Shown: in pieces, positions 41,701 to 45,849 of the stretch
Numbering within the stretch: the stretch's first letter is position 1
How the letters are laid out: every line of letters starts with the position of its first letter
NCBI GenBank assembly: GCA_900660155.1
Contig: CABFPE010000177.1
Span: 833,652-897,651, forward strand
From: Hofstenia miamia
Taxonomy: Eukaryota; Xenacoelomorpha; Acoela; Hofsteniidae
DNA length: 64,000 nt
Direction: 5' to 3'
Program-made: the position numbers and the translations under genes
Notes under the pieces: generated by a model
Told to the model about the DNA's origin: nothing
Databases searched by the model: none
Seen by the model: only the letters and a program-made list of their open reading frames with translations

Positions 41701-44487
41701 NNNNNNNNNNNNNNNNNNNNNNNNNNNNNNNNNNNNNNNNNNNNNNNNNNNNNNNNNNNNNNNNNNNNNNNNNNNNNNNNNNNNNNNNNNNNNNNNNNNN
41801 NNNNNNNNNNNNNNNNNNNNNNNNNNNNNNNNNNNNNNNNNNNNNNNNNNNNNNNNNNNNNNNNNNNNNNNNNNNNNNNNNNNNNNNNNNNNNNNNNNNN
41901 NNNNNNNNNNNNNNNNNNNNNNNNNNNNNNNNNNNNNNNNNNNNNNNNNNNNNNNNNNNNNNNNNNNNNNNNNNNNNNNNNNNNNNNNNNNNNNNNNNNN
42001 NNNNNNNNNNNNNNNNNNATATATATATATATATATATATTAGTGATTTTACAGCTGTTGTCTTAAATTACATGTATATTTCATGCATTTTTGTTGAATA
42101 TAAATGTCAAAAAGAAAGAGGATAAAGCGCGAATCAGAGTACACAAGGACAAGGTGCAACGGAGAAGCGTGAATTACGTAACATGCAGCAAACACACAAG
42201 ACTAACATCTACTCTGCAATTAGAATTACCGTTAAATTTAAATAATTTTATTAAATAATCCAAATTGAAAGAAAACCTAGACTGTCGATAGTTGCAAAAG
42301 GTCCATGAAATAGACCTAAATGAATATGAGGTGCATCGACAAAATTTTGTTAGTAAAACAAATCTTTACGAAGTTATGTTTTATAACAAAAACGCGGAAT
42401 GCTTAGCACTTCTCAGTGTTTCTATTAAACTACTACATTTTTACTAGAGTAGGCGGCAAAAATATCTTTGGAATAGAATTAATATAATTTAGCCTCATTT
42501 CTTTAGTTACAATGTACTCTGGCTTTGGAGCACCTTTCTTTTAAATCAGCGAGATTAGTTGGAGTCTCCTTTTCAGCAGCACTTTTTATGATTTCGCACA
42601 CATTTTCAATGGGGGGATAAATCAGTTGAGTGGGAAGCCATTATAGAAATTGAAGTAAGATATTTCAAATCAAGCCTCAAGGAACAGTGTCAGCATATGG
42701 CAGAAACTCAGCTACAATTGTGAAATACTTAGGAACATCATTTACAGTTTTACTGAGCACAATTTTGAAATTAAAATCCATGCACAGAAAGAGTACCTCA
42801 CACCACTAATTTTTAAGGGACATTTTGCGGGAGTCACAGCCGGTTTCTTTCCTTCATTGAACAGCACACTTTGAATTTATTCCTGTACATTCTCATCAGT
42901 AATGTAAGCGTCGTTGAAGTTGTAAAGTTGCCCTGTTGAGATAAACTCAAACTTTTTTGTCAGAGTTTGGTGGTAAATAACCTTTTTTGTAGTCGTATTT
43001 AGCTTACATTGCTGTTTCAGAGTGTTCCGCAAACAGTCTACTGTTTTACATTCAGTCCATTATCACATTCTAAGCAAACAGTTATATTTTCTACACAGGA
43101 ATGAAAGGATTTCTAACAGCAAGACACCATTTTTCCACAAATATTCTTGAGTCGACCACTTCCTTTCCTTCTTTCAACAGGCTGCAAATTCCAAATTCTT
43201 TTTATCTTACTGTAGTATGTAGCCTTGCATATTGCTGATGATTTATATTGTTTTTAATCTTATGTAATGCTTACATAAAAAATGGTAAATGTAAGTATTA
43301 GCAAATTTAACGACAAAAATGTGATAAAACAAAACAAATGTATTTCACTTTTCAACACTTGATATTATAAGTTCACTTAAGACTGCATATTTTTTATTTT
43401 ATAAGTTTTCTGCTATTTTCAAAAGTTGCAGAGTGACAGACACAATAAATAATACTCAAAGGTCAAAATTTTTGCAGCCTACTATATTTGGAATAAACTA
43501 TTTAATTTTCTATAGATTCTAGCAGCAAGAAATGATTGGGATTAAAAAGTTATTTAAGTGAAATTTTACAAATAAGTTTTTCGTAGACTTCAATAAAAAA
43601 GCTGGCAAAAAATTCTAAAATGCAATTGCCTATCAACACTAATTGAAAAAATATCAAAATCAGAAAATTTATAAAGAAAGATAAAAGAGATCAACCAGAT
43701 AGATAGGCCTAAGAGTGAAAGGGGGGGGGCTGCAACCCAAGTGCTTTCTCAAAAATTTGCATAGCCCATATAATTTTTGAAAATATAGTTCAGCACGCAA
43801 GGCAACCCACATTTGATTTACCTTGACCCGCAAGTAAGGGCGATCCACTTATCTTGGTCCTATAATCAGCATGAGGCACAAACACCTGGAAAGCAACCGG
43901 TCTGCATTAGTATATTGAATGAATGGTACAAAACACAATCATAATATATCTGGAAATTACTTCACAAATACTGTTTGCAGTAAAAAATTATCACCAGCAG
44001 TTCATTTATTTTGGCCCGACCTCGCAACCTGCATGAACATTCTTTCAGCCTTGCTTGCGGAAAGGTGGGTCATGTCAGTCTGCATCCCGGGCCTACCTGC
44101 TGCCACCCTTGGATTGGCCTATGCAAAATTGAAGTGCTTCGCATTTCATATATAATTGGGTAAAGGTGCAAGCATGCAAATTTTTGGTTAATATTTTCTA
44201 TTTCAGATAGGGTTACCACCCTGTAACCACTAAAACCCAATAATGATAATCATAACAAATTTACACAATTTGACAATCAAGCAAATAATTATCACAAAAA
44301 CTGCCTCTGGATAAACCATTTTCACTAAGTTGCTTTAAGCGTGCCAATAATTTGAAATGAGTTTTAAATCAAAACAAGGCTTAGCATTGAGATCCTGTTA
44401 AAAATGTATTCGAATTTAAAGTGAACAAATTGGAATGAACTGTTGGCAGTATCAAAAAAGCTAAAATTTGCATGCGAACTNTATTGC

Positions 44488-44526
<39 letters not shown>

Positions 44527-45817
44527 CAAGCAAATTTCTAAATTCTGTGCAGCGTAGTGAGTTGAATTACCACAATTTATTGACAAAATAGAATAATCAG
44601 GAAACTGTTAGTAACTAATCGCAATCAACGACTACAATAGTTTATATTCGGTAGTTCTATTGAAAATACAGTGGTGTACCTCCACTTACGAAGTGAACGA
44701 ACTTCCACAAAATTCAATTTTTACGCATTATTTAGAAGTTATTCCAAAATATTCAGGTACACCACTGAAACAAACAAAAATATCAGAATACTAACCTTTG
44801 GTTCAGTTAGCTACAAAATCACAAAATAAAAGAGTGTCTATAACTTCAGTTGTTGATTGGAATTTAAAAAAATGCAAAAAACACGATTACAATTGGTCTC
44901 ATGCTTAACCAATGCTACATACATGCCTTACACATCAAGAAAATAAAAACGAACTCATTAGTTTGATTTGAACAATAATGTATTAAACCCAATTCACAAC
45001 GTCGCTGTGGATGCCTATTAGTAGTCAAAACTGGAACTATGTATTATATTAATTGTTGCTAACTTTAAGCAAAATGCAGGTTATGCTGTGGAACTACATA
45101 TGACTATGGGAATAGATCGGTAGAAAATTCAATTGATCAAATTAGGACCACGACCAAAAAATGCTCTTTTTGAAGAATTCTAAATCCTAGCCTGCATGAA
45201 TATTGACTACACATTAAAAAATATTAAAAGACATGCTTTTATTTTGCAACCTTTAATGCTTTCAATTTTGACCTGCCAGCGATCTATTATCATAAATATT
45301 ATTATTCTCGCAAGATGGCGTGCCAAATTCAATTAACATTGGAAATTAACAGATATTCCAATCTCAAAACAAACACTAAAGATACAGGATTTAAGAAATG
45401 GTTAGATTAAAGTCATTATCTATATCAGTTGAGAAGTGCAAAAAATCATTGAAAATAAACAGTTTCACCAAACAATCTTTAGTACCTAACCAATTGAAAA
45501 TATAAACATTACTTCAATAATAGAGAGATGAACAAATTCTAAATGTGTGCGCACACCGGAATATAAAACAAAATTAATATCAATTTCTTAGTCTGTAGAA
45601 CAAATGTTAGAACCTCACCTCGTTACAGTGAATTTTACTTAAGTTAAAATTCGGTTCACTCCATGTTTTACCACCATCAAACGTTATTACGGTTTGTATT
45701 TTGAGAGAGTGAACATCTGAAGGCGATCCACTGAGTATTTGTGTGGCGATATAGGTACCAGGTCGACTTTTCACCTTGTGAATATCTGCAAACGATTCAA
45801 TTTCGTCACTACCATAA
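1768..45817 (-). CDS. SORL1: SorLA/SORL1-type sorting receptor, partial, 20 exons (whole locus)
   Basis: Type I membrane receptor of the VPS10 family that sorts cargo between Golgi, endosomes and cell surface in its vertebrate relatives. The exons, read from high to low coordinate, give VPS10 C-terminal blades, the ten-cysteine 10CC module, a six-bladed LDLR class B-like propeller, one EGF module, a cluster of LDL-receptor class A repeats and the start of FnIII. That order is diagnostic of SorLA and excludes sortilin, SorCS and LRP proteins. Each exon has AG/GT borders, and all 19 junctions agree in phase. Total coding is 3279 nt. The N-terminal part (signal peptide, propeptide, first VPS10 blades) and the C-terminal part (most FnIII, membrane span, tail) are not in the exons found. 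Introns range from about 0.1 to 11.8 kb, and the large ones are filled with transposons. Alignment was from memory of the human protein, so exact exon ends need transcript support. Confidence 0.93.
2271..2393 (-). CDS. SORL1: SorLA exon 19 of window: last LDLa repeat, first part
   Basis: Encodes [20 protein letters not shown] and VCNEVEDCS. The acceptor TTTTGTGAAG lies in a stretch that is repeated about 258 bases downstream in the next intron. Donor G|GTAATA. The repeat is finished by exon 20. Confidence 0.9.
2513..2832 (-). CDS. SORL1: SorLA exon 18 of window: LDLa repeats
   Basis: Largest exon found (320 nt). It finishes one repeat ([19 protein letters not shown]), then encodes two whole ones: [18 protein letters not shown] to DGSDEFHC, and [14 protein letters not shown] to GYDENSC. 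Acceptor TTGTTTAG, donor A|GTGAGT. Confidence 0.95.
3323..4379. mobile_element. TIR element of about 1.06 kb in SorLA intron
   Basis: The ends are inverted: left TCGGTGCATTGATGCGTAT, right (reverse complement) CAGTGCATTAACGTGTATC. Both ends carry repeated ACACGAAAT/ATTTCGTGTA units. GCCACAG directly flanks both sides (3316-3322 and 4380-4386), a likely target duplication. A minus-strand fragment at 3798-3998 reads [15 protein letters not shown] and [10 protein letters not shown], which recalls the piggyBac transposase region before DNFFTS. Target duplication and ends look more hAT-like, so the class is unsettled. Confidence 0.65.
4613..4794 (-). CDS. SORL1: SorLA exon 17 of window: LDLa repeats (end of one, start of next)
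   Basis: Opens with [20 protein letters not shown] to finish the repeat begun in exon 16. A linker of about 15 residues without cysteine ([15 protein letters not shown]) follows, then [14 protein letters not shown]. The codon CC|A spans the junction to exon 18. Acceptor GTTTAG, donor GTACGT. Confidence 0.93.
4897..5048 (-). CDS. SORL1: SorLA exon 16 of window: LDLa repeat with odd N-terminal part
   Basis: Encodes [20 protein letters not shown], then [19 protein letters not shown] and the start of the next repeat (CSGPFK). The opening IDDSDDVDC looks like the tail of a repeat whose first half is absent. If its cysteine is counted as first of the next repeat, six cysteines are still available. 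Acceptor TATTTTAG, donor AAA|GTAACA. Confidence 0.92.
5778..5900 (-). CDS. SORL1: SorLA exon 15 of window: LDLa repeat 3
   Basis: 40 codons, a complete six-cysteine repeat: [20 protein letters not shown], then [15 protein letters not shown]. It corresponds to human repeat 3 (WVCDGDNDCRDWSDEANC). Symmetric phase 1 exon. Acceptor ATTTTAG, donor A|GTAAGT. Confidence 0.96.
5995..6243 (-). CDS. SORL1: SorLA exon 14 of window: LDLa repeats 1 and 2
   Basis: 82 codons with twelve cysteines in two class A repeats. The first runs from [15 protein letters not shown] to WADEKAC and the second from CKNTQFRC to DSSDEANC. Both keep the acidic cage residues (D-x-x-x-D-C...DE) that bind calcium. Acceptor GATTTAG, donor A|GTAAGT. 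Confidence 0.96.
6244..7255. other. Intron sequence, nothing recognised
   Basis: AT-rich intron between exons 13 and 14. No exon, RNA gene or repeat end that I can support. Confidence 0.5.
7260..7760 (-). mobile_element. mariner transposase remnant
   Basis: Minus-strand pieces in different frames give QNEAWIHFS (DE-x-W motif region), KKKLMLSVI (K-x-M-x-S-V strand) and [20 protein letters not shown], the YSPDL block before the last catalytic Asp of mariner transposases, followed by DDKQEVLEY. At least two frameshifts separate them, so it is dead. It abuts the LINE tail on its right. Confidence 0.65.
7690..8450 (-). mobile_element. LINE reverse-transcriptase remnant (3' half)
   Basis: Minus-strand fragments: VDHDGI (P-G-P-D-G-I motif), [20 protein letters not shown] (I-x-P-L-Y-K strand and following block), and a tail [20 protein letters not shown] like the connection after the RT of Jockey/CR1-type LINEs. 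Several frameshifts and stops. The clade cannot be fixed. Confidence 0.55.
8460..9490. other. Intron sequence with a short TA microsatellite
   Basis: AT-rich, with TA repeats near 9223-9241. No gene or element end seen. Confidence 0.45.
9495..9662 (-). CDS. SORL1: SorLA exon 13 of window: EGF module
   Basis: Encodes [19 protein letters not shown], then [14 protein letters not shown] and GDVCLKKEN. The cysteine spacing and the NGGC..LCL core are the EGF module that follows a class B propeller. The second half matches human LMCDCPQGYQLKNNTCVK. Acceptor ATATTTAG, donor A|GTAAGT, phase 1. Confidence 0.95.
9806..9956 (-). CDS. SORL1: SorLA exon 12 of window: propeller blade 6
   Basis: 50 codons plus one base. 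The pattern [17 protein letters not shown] and [16 protein letters not shown] occupies the place of human IYWDDWSQLSIFRASK and MDMKIFYKGKN. The final G joins exon 13 to give Gly-Lys-Asn-Gly-Cys, where human has Asn-Ala-Cys. Acceptor TTTTTTAG, donor G|GTTTTA (weak). Identity is low; phase at both ends and position between propeller and EGF are the support. Confidence 0.72.
10098..10754. mobile_element. hAT-like element, old
   Basis: Left end CAGTGATGGGATTCAAAA with AAGAACAGGTTCTG close by. Right end, reverse complement, CAATGGCAGGAGAATCAGTG followed by AACCCGTTCTTGC. The two ends are alignable but diverged, and a clear 8-base target duplication is no longer visible. No transposase fragment recognised inside. 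Confidence 0.5.
11050..13000 (-). mobile_element. Ty3/Gypsy-like pol fossil
   Basis: Minus-strand remnants occur in the usual Gypsy order: reverse transcriptase (around 12.6-12.84 kb), RNase H (around 12.28-12.49 kb) and integrase (around 11.3-11.8 kb). I found no long terminal repeats. The copy is old, broken in many places, and sits in the intron between SorLA exons 11 and 12. Confidence 0.6.
13160..13340 (+). mobile_element. pogo/Tigger remnant, internally deleted
   Basis: ATGCGCCTTATATTCTGGTG matches the subterminal repeat of the element at the start of the window (around 515-535). TTTAATTCCGACACCAAAGA matches its transposase 3' end (around 366-385). The order of the two blocks differs from the first copy, so the remnant is deleted or rearranged. 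Confidence 0.6.
13362..13482 (-). CDS. SORL1: SorLA exon 11 of window: propeller blade 5
   Basis: One base and 40 codons. [18 protein letters not shown] then LLYSRSNE fits a class B blade with the YWTD position reading LVYN. Acceptor GTTTTAG, donor AAG|GTATAG. It is supported mainly by phase (it completes a Trp codon with exon 10) and by strand pattern, less by identity. A pogo/Tigger remnant lies just beyond its donor. Confidence 0.75.
14277..14495 (+). mobile_element. Possible LINE reverse-transcriptase fragment
   Basis: [20 protein letters not shown] resembles the W-x-x-x-x-I-x-P-I-P-K-x-G block in non-LTR reverse transcriptases, followed by a weak R-P-I-like segment. Nothing around it extends the match. 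It could be chance. Confidence 0.3.
14727..15255. repeat. Old repeat with ACCGTTA-rich ends
   Basis: Both margins are rich in CCGTTA/TAACGG words (14740-14810 and 15140-15235) in opposite orientation, as in a small TIR element. It ends about 25 bases from the donor of SorLA exon 10. No target duplication seen. Confidence 0.3.
15278..15440 (-). CDS. SORL1: SorLA exon 10 of window: propeller blade 4
   Basis: Two bases, 53 codons, two bases. [18 protein letters not shown] followed by MRLSLPE keeps the blade rhythm seen in human LAFEPLSQLLYWVDAG, but YWVD is replaced by FFCI. Acceptor TTTAG, donor TG|GTAAAT. Phase matches exon 9 (Glu across the junction) and exon 11 (Trp across the junction). 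It is covered by no long open frame in its own reading frame, so it is easily missed. Confidence 0.86.
16832..17075. mobile_element. hAT MITE with exact 8-base target duplication
   Basis: 244 bases. Left end CAGTGGCGTACGCAGGGGGG; right end CCTGGGTACGCCCCTG. GTCATAGT flanks it on both sides (16824-16831 and 17076-17083). CCCCCCGTCAG occurs near both ends. Non-coding. The perfect duplication suggests a fairly recent insertion. Confidence 0.9.
17365..17543 (+). pseudogene. THAP zinc-finger domain, broken
   Basis: Starts [12 protein letters not shown], the typical first Cys pair of a C2CH THAP domain. After a frame change, [18 protein letters not shown] gives the F-P and W positions. After another change, [10 protein letters not shown] gives the C-x-x-H-F end. 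It is followed by a GTAGTG donor-like site. Confidence 0.7.
18947..19591 (+). pseudogene. P-like transposase, central part
   Basis: Open frame with D-N-C-N-V-N and H-L-I-K-S-I-R-N blocks. It ends at a TAA inside ISIDD, after which the same frame continues ([17 protein letters not shown]) into the 3' part. The TAA is present in both copies flanking the N at 19663. It is either a dead stop or lies in an intron. Confidence 0.7.
19270..20051. repeat. Direct duplication across a single N (contig join)
   Basis: 19270-19662 is repeated as 19664-20051, nearly identical (one A/T difference near the end of the ALFI segment and a few near the join). The single N at 19663 sits exactly between them. This is best read as two overlapping contigs left unmerged, not a real tandem repeat. 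Confidence 0.85.
20027..20674 (+). pseudogene. P-like transposase, C-terminal part
   Basis: [20 protein letters not shown] then [20 protein letters not shown] matches the conserved P-element/THAP9 segment before the last catalytic acidic residue. A Cys pair LCELCDC follows. The true frame enters from upstream without a start. Confidence 0.75.
20684..20846. repeat. GC-rich palindromic module
   Basis: GTGTTCCCATTTAATTTTTC at the left is mirrored by GAAAAATTAAATGGGAACAC at the right. In between, AGCGGGGCGA and TCGCCCCGCT form a second, inner inverted pair around GTTCCCATTAGAGTTGAGT. It is much more GC-rich than its surroundings. A partial related module lies at 22138-22214. Confidence 0.75.
20851..21384. 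mobile_element. Small TIR element, split by a hAT MITE
   Basis: Left TGGGGTGTATTGAACCCC and right (reverse complement) TGGGGTGTATGACACCCC are inverted and each is itself hairpin-like. Once the hAT MITE at 20895-21244 is removed, about 175 bases remain. No target duplication confirmed. Confidence 0.5.
20895..21244. mobile_element. hAT MITE with exact 8-base target duplication
   Basis: Ends CAGGGTTTTCGAGTACTCG and (reverse complement) CAGGGTTTTCGAGTCGAGTT. AATTATTC flanks both sides (20887-20894 and 21245-21252). The inside is dominated by short ACTCGA/TCGAGT words. Non-coding. Confidence 0.9.
21751..21846. repeat. Related copy of the TGCCACACG palindromic MITE
   Basis: GACTATAGTCAAAAGACTAA followed by CCGTGTGGCA matches the right end of the element at 25690-25844. 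The left part has TTTTGACTATTAG in inverted orientation. Confidence 0.55.
22138..22214. repeat. Partial GC-rich module related to 20684-20846
   Basis: TTAAATGGGAACACAAG, then AAGCGGGGCGACTCA and CTAATGGGAACAGGG, reuse the words of the larger module in the same orientation. Confidence 0.55.
22399..24085 (+). pseudogene. piggyBac-like transposase, broken into pieces
   Basis: Acidic N-terminal region (22399-22761), then [31 protein letters not shown] and [20 protein letters not shown] (first catalytic Asp of the piggyBac DDD triad, 22838-23296). Next [13 protein letters not shown] with the second Asp in the GDKWFTS block (23360-23665), and a C-terminal part with a cysteine-rich [12 protein letters not shown] end (23756-24085). 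At least three stops or frame changes separate them. Terminal repeats with TTAA could not be assigned with confidence. Nearest TTAA-bearing repeats are at 21385 and 24245. Confidence 0.85.
24264..24492. mobile_element. hAT element end (remnant)
   Basis: The right edge CCCCATTTGGGAAACCCTG is, in reverse complement, the common hAT start CAGGGTTTCCCAAATGGGG. CCACCGCCCACCTGAAG and CGTACCGCCCTG just inside are typical subterminal sequence of ZBED/Charlie-like hATs. The left end is lost. Confidence 0.6.
24641..24720. repeat. Short tandem repeat after a single N
   Basis: AAAACGTCTCAATACGTTTC and following bases occur twice in a row directly after the N at 24640. As at the other joins, this is probably overlap left by assembly. 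Confidence 0.6.
24797..24831. repeat. (TA)n microsatellite
   Basis: Uninterrupted TA repeats of about 35 bases in intron sequence. Similar tracts occur at about 27658-27689, 29755-29783, 35921-35943 and 44490-44520. Confidence 0.9.
24840..25685. other. Intron sequence, nothing recognised
   Basis: AT-rich. No exon, RNA gene or clear repeat seen on either strand. Confidence 0.45.
25690..25844. mobile_element. Palindromic MITE (TGCCACACGATTAGTC ends)
   Basis: Left TGCCACACGATTAGTC, right GACTAATCGTGTGGCA. The right 56 bases (25789-25844) alone form a near-perfect hairpin, GGGGATGCCACACGGTTAG against CTAATCGTGTGGCATCCCC, so the element has a duplicated end. Non-coding. A second copy is at 21751-21846. 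Confidence 0.7.
26464..26998. mobile_element. piggyBac MITE with TTAA target sites
   Basis: TTAA at 26460-26463 and 26999-27002. Ends CCCTTTGCAGGCCA and (reverse complement) CCCCTTGCAAGCCA. 535 bases. The TTAA duplication and CCC start define piggyBac. An open stretch at 26649-26852 shows no family match that I can support. Confidence 0.85.
27455..27641 (-). CDS. SORL1: SorLA exon 9 of window: propeller blade 3
   Basis: 62 codons. [18 protein letters not shown] then FFARLDGS follows the class B repeat pattern (hydrophobic, YWTD-like IWYT, then I-x-R-x-x-LDG). This is the best preserved blade. Acceptor TTTAG, donor G|GTAATT. The intron after it is about 12 kb and holds most of the transposons in the window. 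Confidence 0.9.
28322..28454 (-). CDS. SORL1: SorLA exon 8 of window: propeller blades 1-2
   Basis: 44 codons after one leading base. Two extra cysteines (CKLESC) sit at the start. [16 protein letters not shown] and [15 protein letters not shown] are strand pairs of the LDLR class B type. The YWTD tetrapeptide of blade 2 has become AWIE. Acceptor TATTTTAG, donor AAA|GTTAGT, phase 0. Confidence 0.86.
28549..28674 (-). CDS. SORL1: SorLA exon 7 of window: end of 10CC, start of YWTD-class propeller
   Basis: Begins YRRIVGSLC, matching human YRKISGDTC, and holds the last two 10CC cysteines (SLC, VYC). It continues into [12 protein letters not shown], which I read as the first strand pair of the second propeller. 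Acceptor ATATTTAG, donor AT|GTATGT. The split codon with exon 8 gives Met. Confidence 0.92.
29416..29577 (-). CDS. SORL1: SorLA exon 6 of window: 10CC module, cysteines 4-8
   Basis: Encodes [14 protein letters not shown], the hallmark sequence of the VPS10 10CC module (human CSCTREDYECDFGF), then GNC and TTC, and ends SRTK with Gly across the junction. Five cysteines. Acceptor TTTGCAG. The donor GG|GTTCGA departs from consensus at +3 to +6 but is the only GT that gives the phase of exon 7. Confidence 0.94.
29944..30538 (-). mobile_element. mariner-like element with about 125-base inverted ends
   Basis: The left (about 29961-30083) and right (about 30413-30538) margins are long inverted repeats, including ATTGATTGTGCTTTGTTTTG. 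Between them a minus-strand fragment reads [20 protein letters not shown] and IWSFENP, the first-to-second acidic region of an IS630/Tc1/mariner transposase. Most of the transposase is deleted. The right tip is cut by the N at 30539. Confidence 0.75.
29965..30869. repeat. Direct duplication across a single N (contig join)
   Basis: 29965-30292 recurs as 30540-30869 after the N at 30539. The second copy has a 2-base insertion (CATACACATAAC for CATACACAAC) and then runs into a Tc1 end, while the first continues through the mariner-like element. It is either an unmerged overlap of two haplotypes or two real copies. Confidence 0.7.
30870..31923 (-). mobile_element. Tc1-type element, left tip missing
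   Basis: The right end TACTGTTCCCAAACTTTTGG runs into CCAGTACTG next to TA. The left starts abruptly at TTTGGGAACAC, lacking the outer CAGTACTGGCCAAAAG. Minus-strand pieces: [19 protein letters not shown] and VSLVSRSV (paired-like HTH), [26 protein letters not shown] (first Asp), [14 protein letters not shown]-like block, and [10 protein letters not shown] (DD34E last Glu). The frame changes several times, so the copy is inactive. Family member: 63761-64000. Confidence 0.85.
32070..32430 (+). mobile_element. Penelope-like element, GIY-YIG endonuclease remnant
   Basis: The open stretch 32203-32430 encodes [20 protein letters not shown], then MEEHMRGH, with the Y-x-C-x-x-C and Y-I-G-E-T-x-R of Penelope-type GIY-YIG endonucleases. 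The reverse-transcriptase part upstream is only weakly readable. Inactive fragment. Confidence 0.7.
33000..33900 (-). mobile_element. Second Tc1-type transposase remnant
   Basis: The minus strand gives the HTH region [20 protein letters not shown] to [20 protein letters not shown] (33591-33839), then [10 protein letters not shown] (first Asp), and at 33163-33459 [16 protein letters not shown] (second Asp) with [18 protein letters not shown] (last Glu). All three DD34E residues are visible, but the frame is interrupted at least twice. Terminal repeats not located. It is a different family from the copy at 30.9 kb. Confidence 0.8.
35308..35428 (-). CDS. SORL1: SorLA exon 5 of window: 10CC module, first three cysteines
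   Basis: Encodes [20 protein letters not shown] followed by [10 protein letters not shown]. The three cysteines correspond to the first three of the ten in the human 10CC region (VPC, NEC, ATC), with the same CYLG/CLLG context. Acceptor TTTTAG, donor GT|GTAAGT. The last codon is completed by exon 6 to give Val. Confidence 0.93.
35671..35846 (-). CDS. SORL1: SorLA exon 4 of window: VPS10 last blade
   Basis: One base, 58 codons, one base. It encodes [14 protein letters not shown], the place of the human Asp box YSTNEGETW, which is degenerate here (Asp-Glu-Cys in place of Asn-Glu-Gly). Then come ILYIYTRNS and [12 protein letters not shown], matching FTIFGS and HSWLILQVNATD. Acceptor ATATTTAG. 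The donor G|GTTTGC was chosen because it alone gives the phase needed by exon 5. The unspliced frame is short, so plain ORF calling would miss this exon. Confidence 0.9.
36050..36900. other. Intron sequence, one weak open stretch
   Basis: Between SorLA exons 3 and 4. A plus-strand run around 36204-36350 ([27 protein letters not shown]) has ordinary amino-acid composition but no family I recognise. A GT repeat lies near 36662. Confidence 0.3.
36925..37013 (-). CDS. SORL1: SorLA exon 3 of window: VPS10 blade
   Basis: 29 codons plus two bases. The key run is [19 protein letters not shown], equivalent to the strongly conserved HYYTWGDHGGI region of VPS10 propellers. The DHGG core is replaced by NYGK. 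Acceptor TTTTTAG, donor TG|GTAAGC. The final codon TG|G (Trp) is completed by exon 4. Confidence 0.92.
37431..37771. mobile_element. PIF/Harbinger-like MITE
   Basis: TTA on both sides (37428-37430 and 37772-37774). Ends GGCGGCTGTTACAC and (reverse complement) TGCTGGTGTTACAC, with GCGTGTTTTGCTGACG / ACGTGTTTACGCGACG further in. 341 bases, non-coding, more GC-rich than its surroundings. Confidence 0.65.
37788..38960 (+). pseudogene. Unrecognised broken coding sequence in SorLA intron
   Basis: Three plus-strand open pieces (37788-38027, 38023-38229, 38592-38957) have normal protein composition: [71 protein letters not shown]. The first two overlap in different frames, so at least one frameshift is needed. 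I know no matching family. It could be a processed gene copy or part of a transposon. The adjacent Harbinger-like MITE may be unrelated. Confidence 0.3.
40142..40339 (-). CDS. SORL1: SorLA exon 2 of window: VPS10 blade
   Basis: Exactly 66 codons, phase 0 at both ends. It encodes a cysteine (PKKC), then [13 protein letters not shown] and YVLATGVVG, and a second Asp-box-like motif [11 protein letters not shown]. These line up in order with the human SORL1 segment containing HLAQRL, MPILSKE and IIATGSVG. Acceptor TTTTAG, donor CCA|GTATGA. Confidence 0.93.
41019..42018. other. Assembly gap of exactly 1000 N
   Basis: N from 41019 to 42018, flanked by TA repeats on both sides (about 40998-41018 and 42019-42041). 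The round length suggests a placeholder. The long open frames through it are artefacts. Confidence 0.99.
42470..43200 (-). mobile_element. Tc1/mariner superfamily remnant
   Basis: The minus strand shows [18 protein letters not shown], like the P-x-x-S-P-D-L-x-P-I-E-N-x-W end of Tc1 transposases, preceded by [23 protein letters not shown]-like HTH piece lies near 43.15 kb. Heavily decayed. Confidence 0.45.
43725..44160. repeat. Old TIR-like repeat
   Basis: AAGTGCTTTCTCAAAAATTT then GCATAGCCCA near the left is matched in inverted orientation by GGCCTATGCAAAATTGAAGT near 44115-44136. A run of nine G at the left margin resembles hAT ends. Too diverged for a firm call. Confidence 0.35.
44669..44769. 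mobile_element. Tiny MITE (CAGTGGTGTACCT ends)
   Basis: 101 bases with inverted ends CAGTGGTGTACCT and AGGTACACCACTG. No clear target duplication. It is non-coding and is probably a hAT derivative. Confidence 0.65.
45619..45817 (-). CDS. SORL1: SorLA exon 1 of window: VPS10 blade with Asp box
   Basis: 66 codons plus one leading base. The encoded stretch ends in [11 protein letters not shown], a classic VPS10 Asp-box (BNR) motif, followed by one cysteine (IHC). It begins with [15 protein letters not shown], matching the human segment around FADFHRV. The acceptor follows a T-rich tract ending TTTAG, and the donor is GAG|GTGAGG. It ends in phase 0 and joins exon 2. The preceding exon must end in phase 2; I did not find it between here and position 64000. 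Confidence 0.93.
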
Positions 45818-45849
45818 CTAAATACAGTTTGCGAAGTTTAAATCTCTAA

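Noticed and set aside
40968-42125. Open frames of 357 and 385 codons on the plus strand
   Set aside because: They run through 1000 N and TA repeats; no real coding information.
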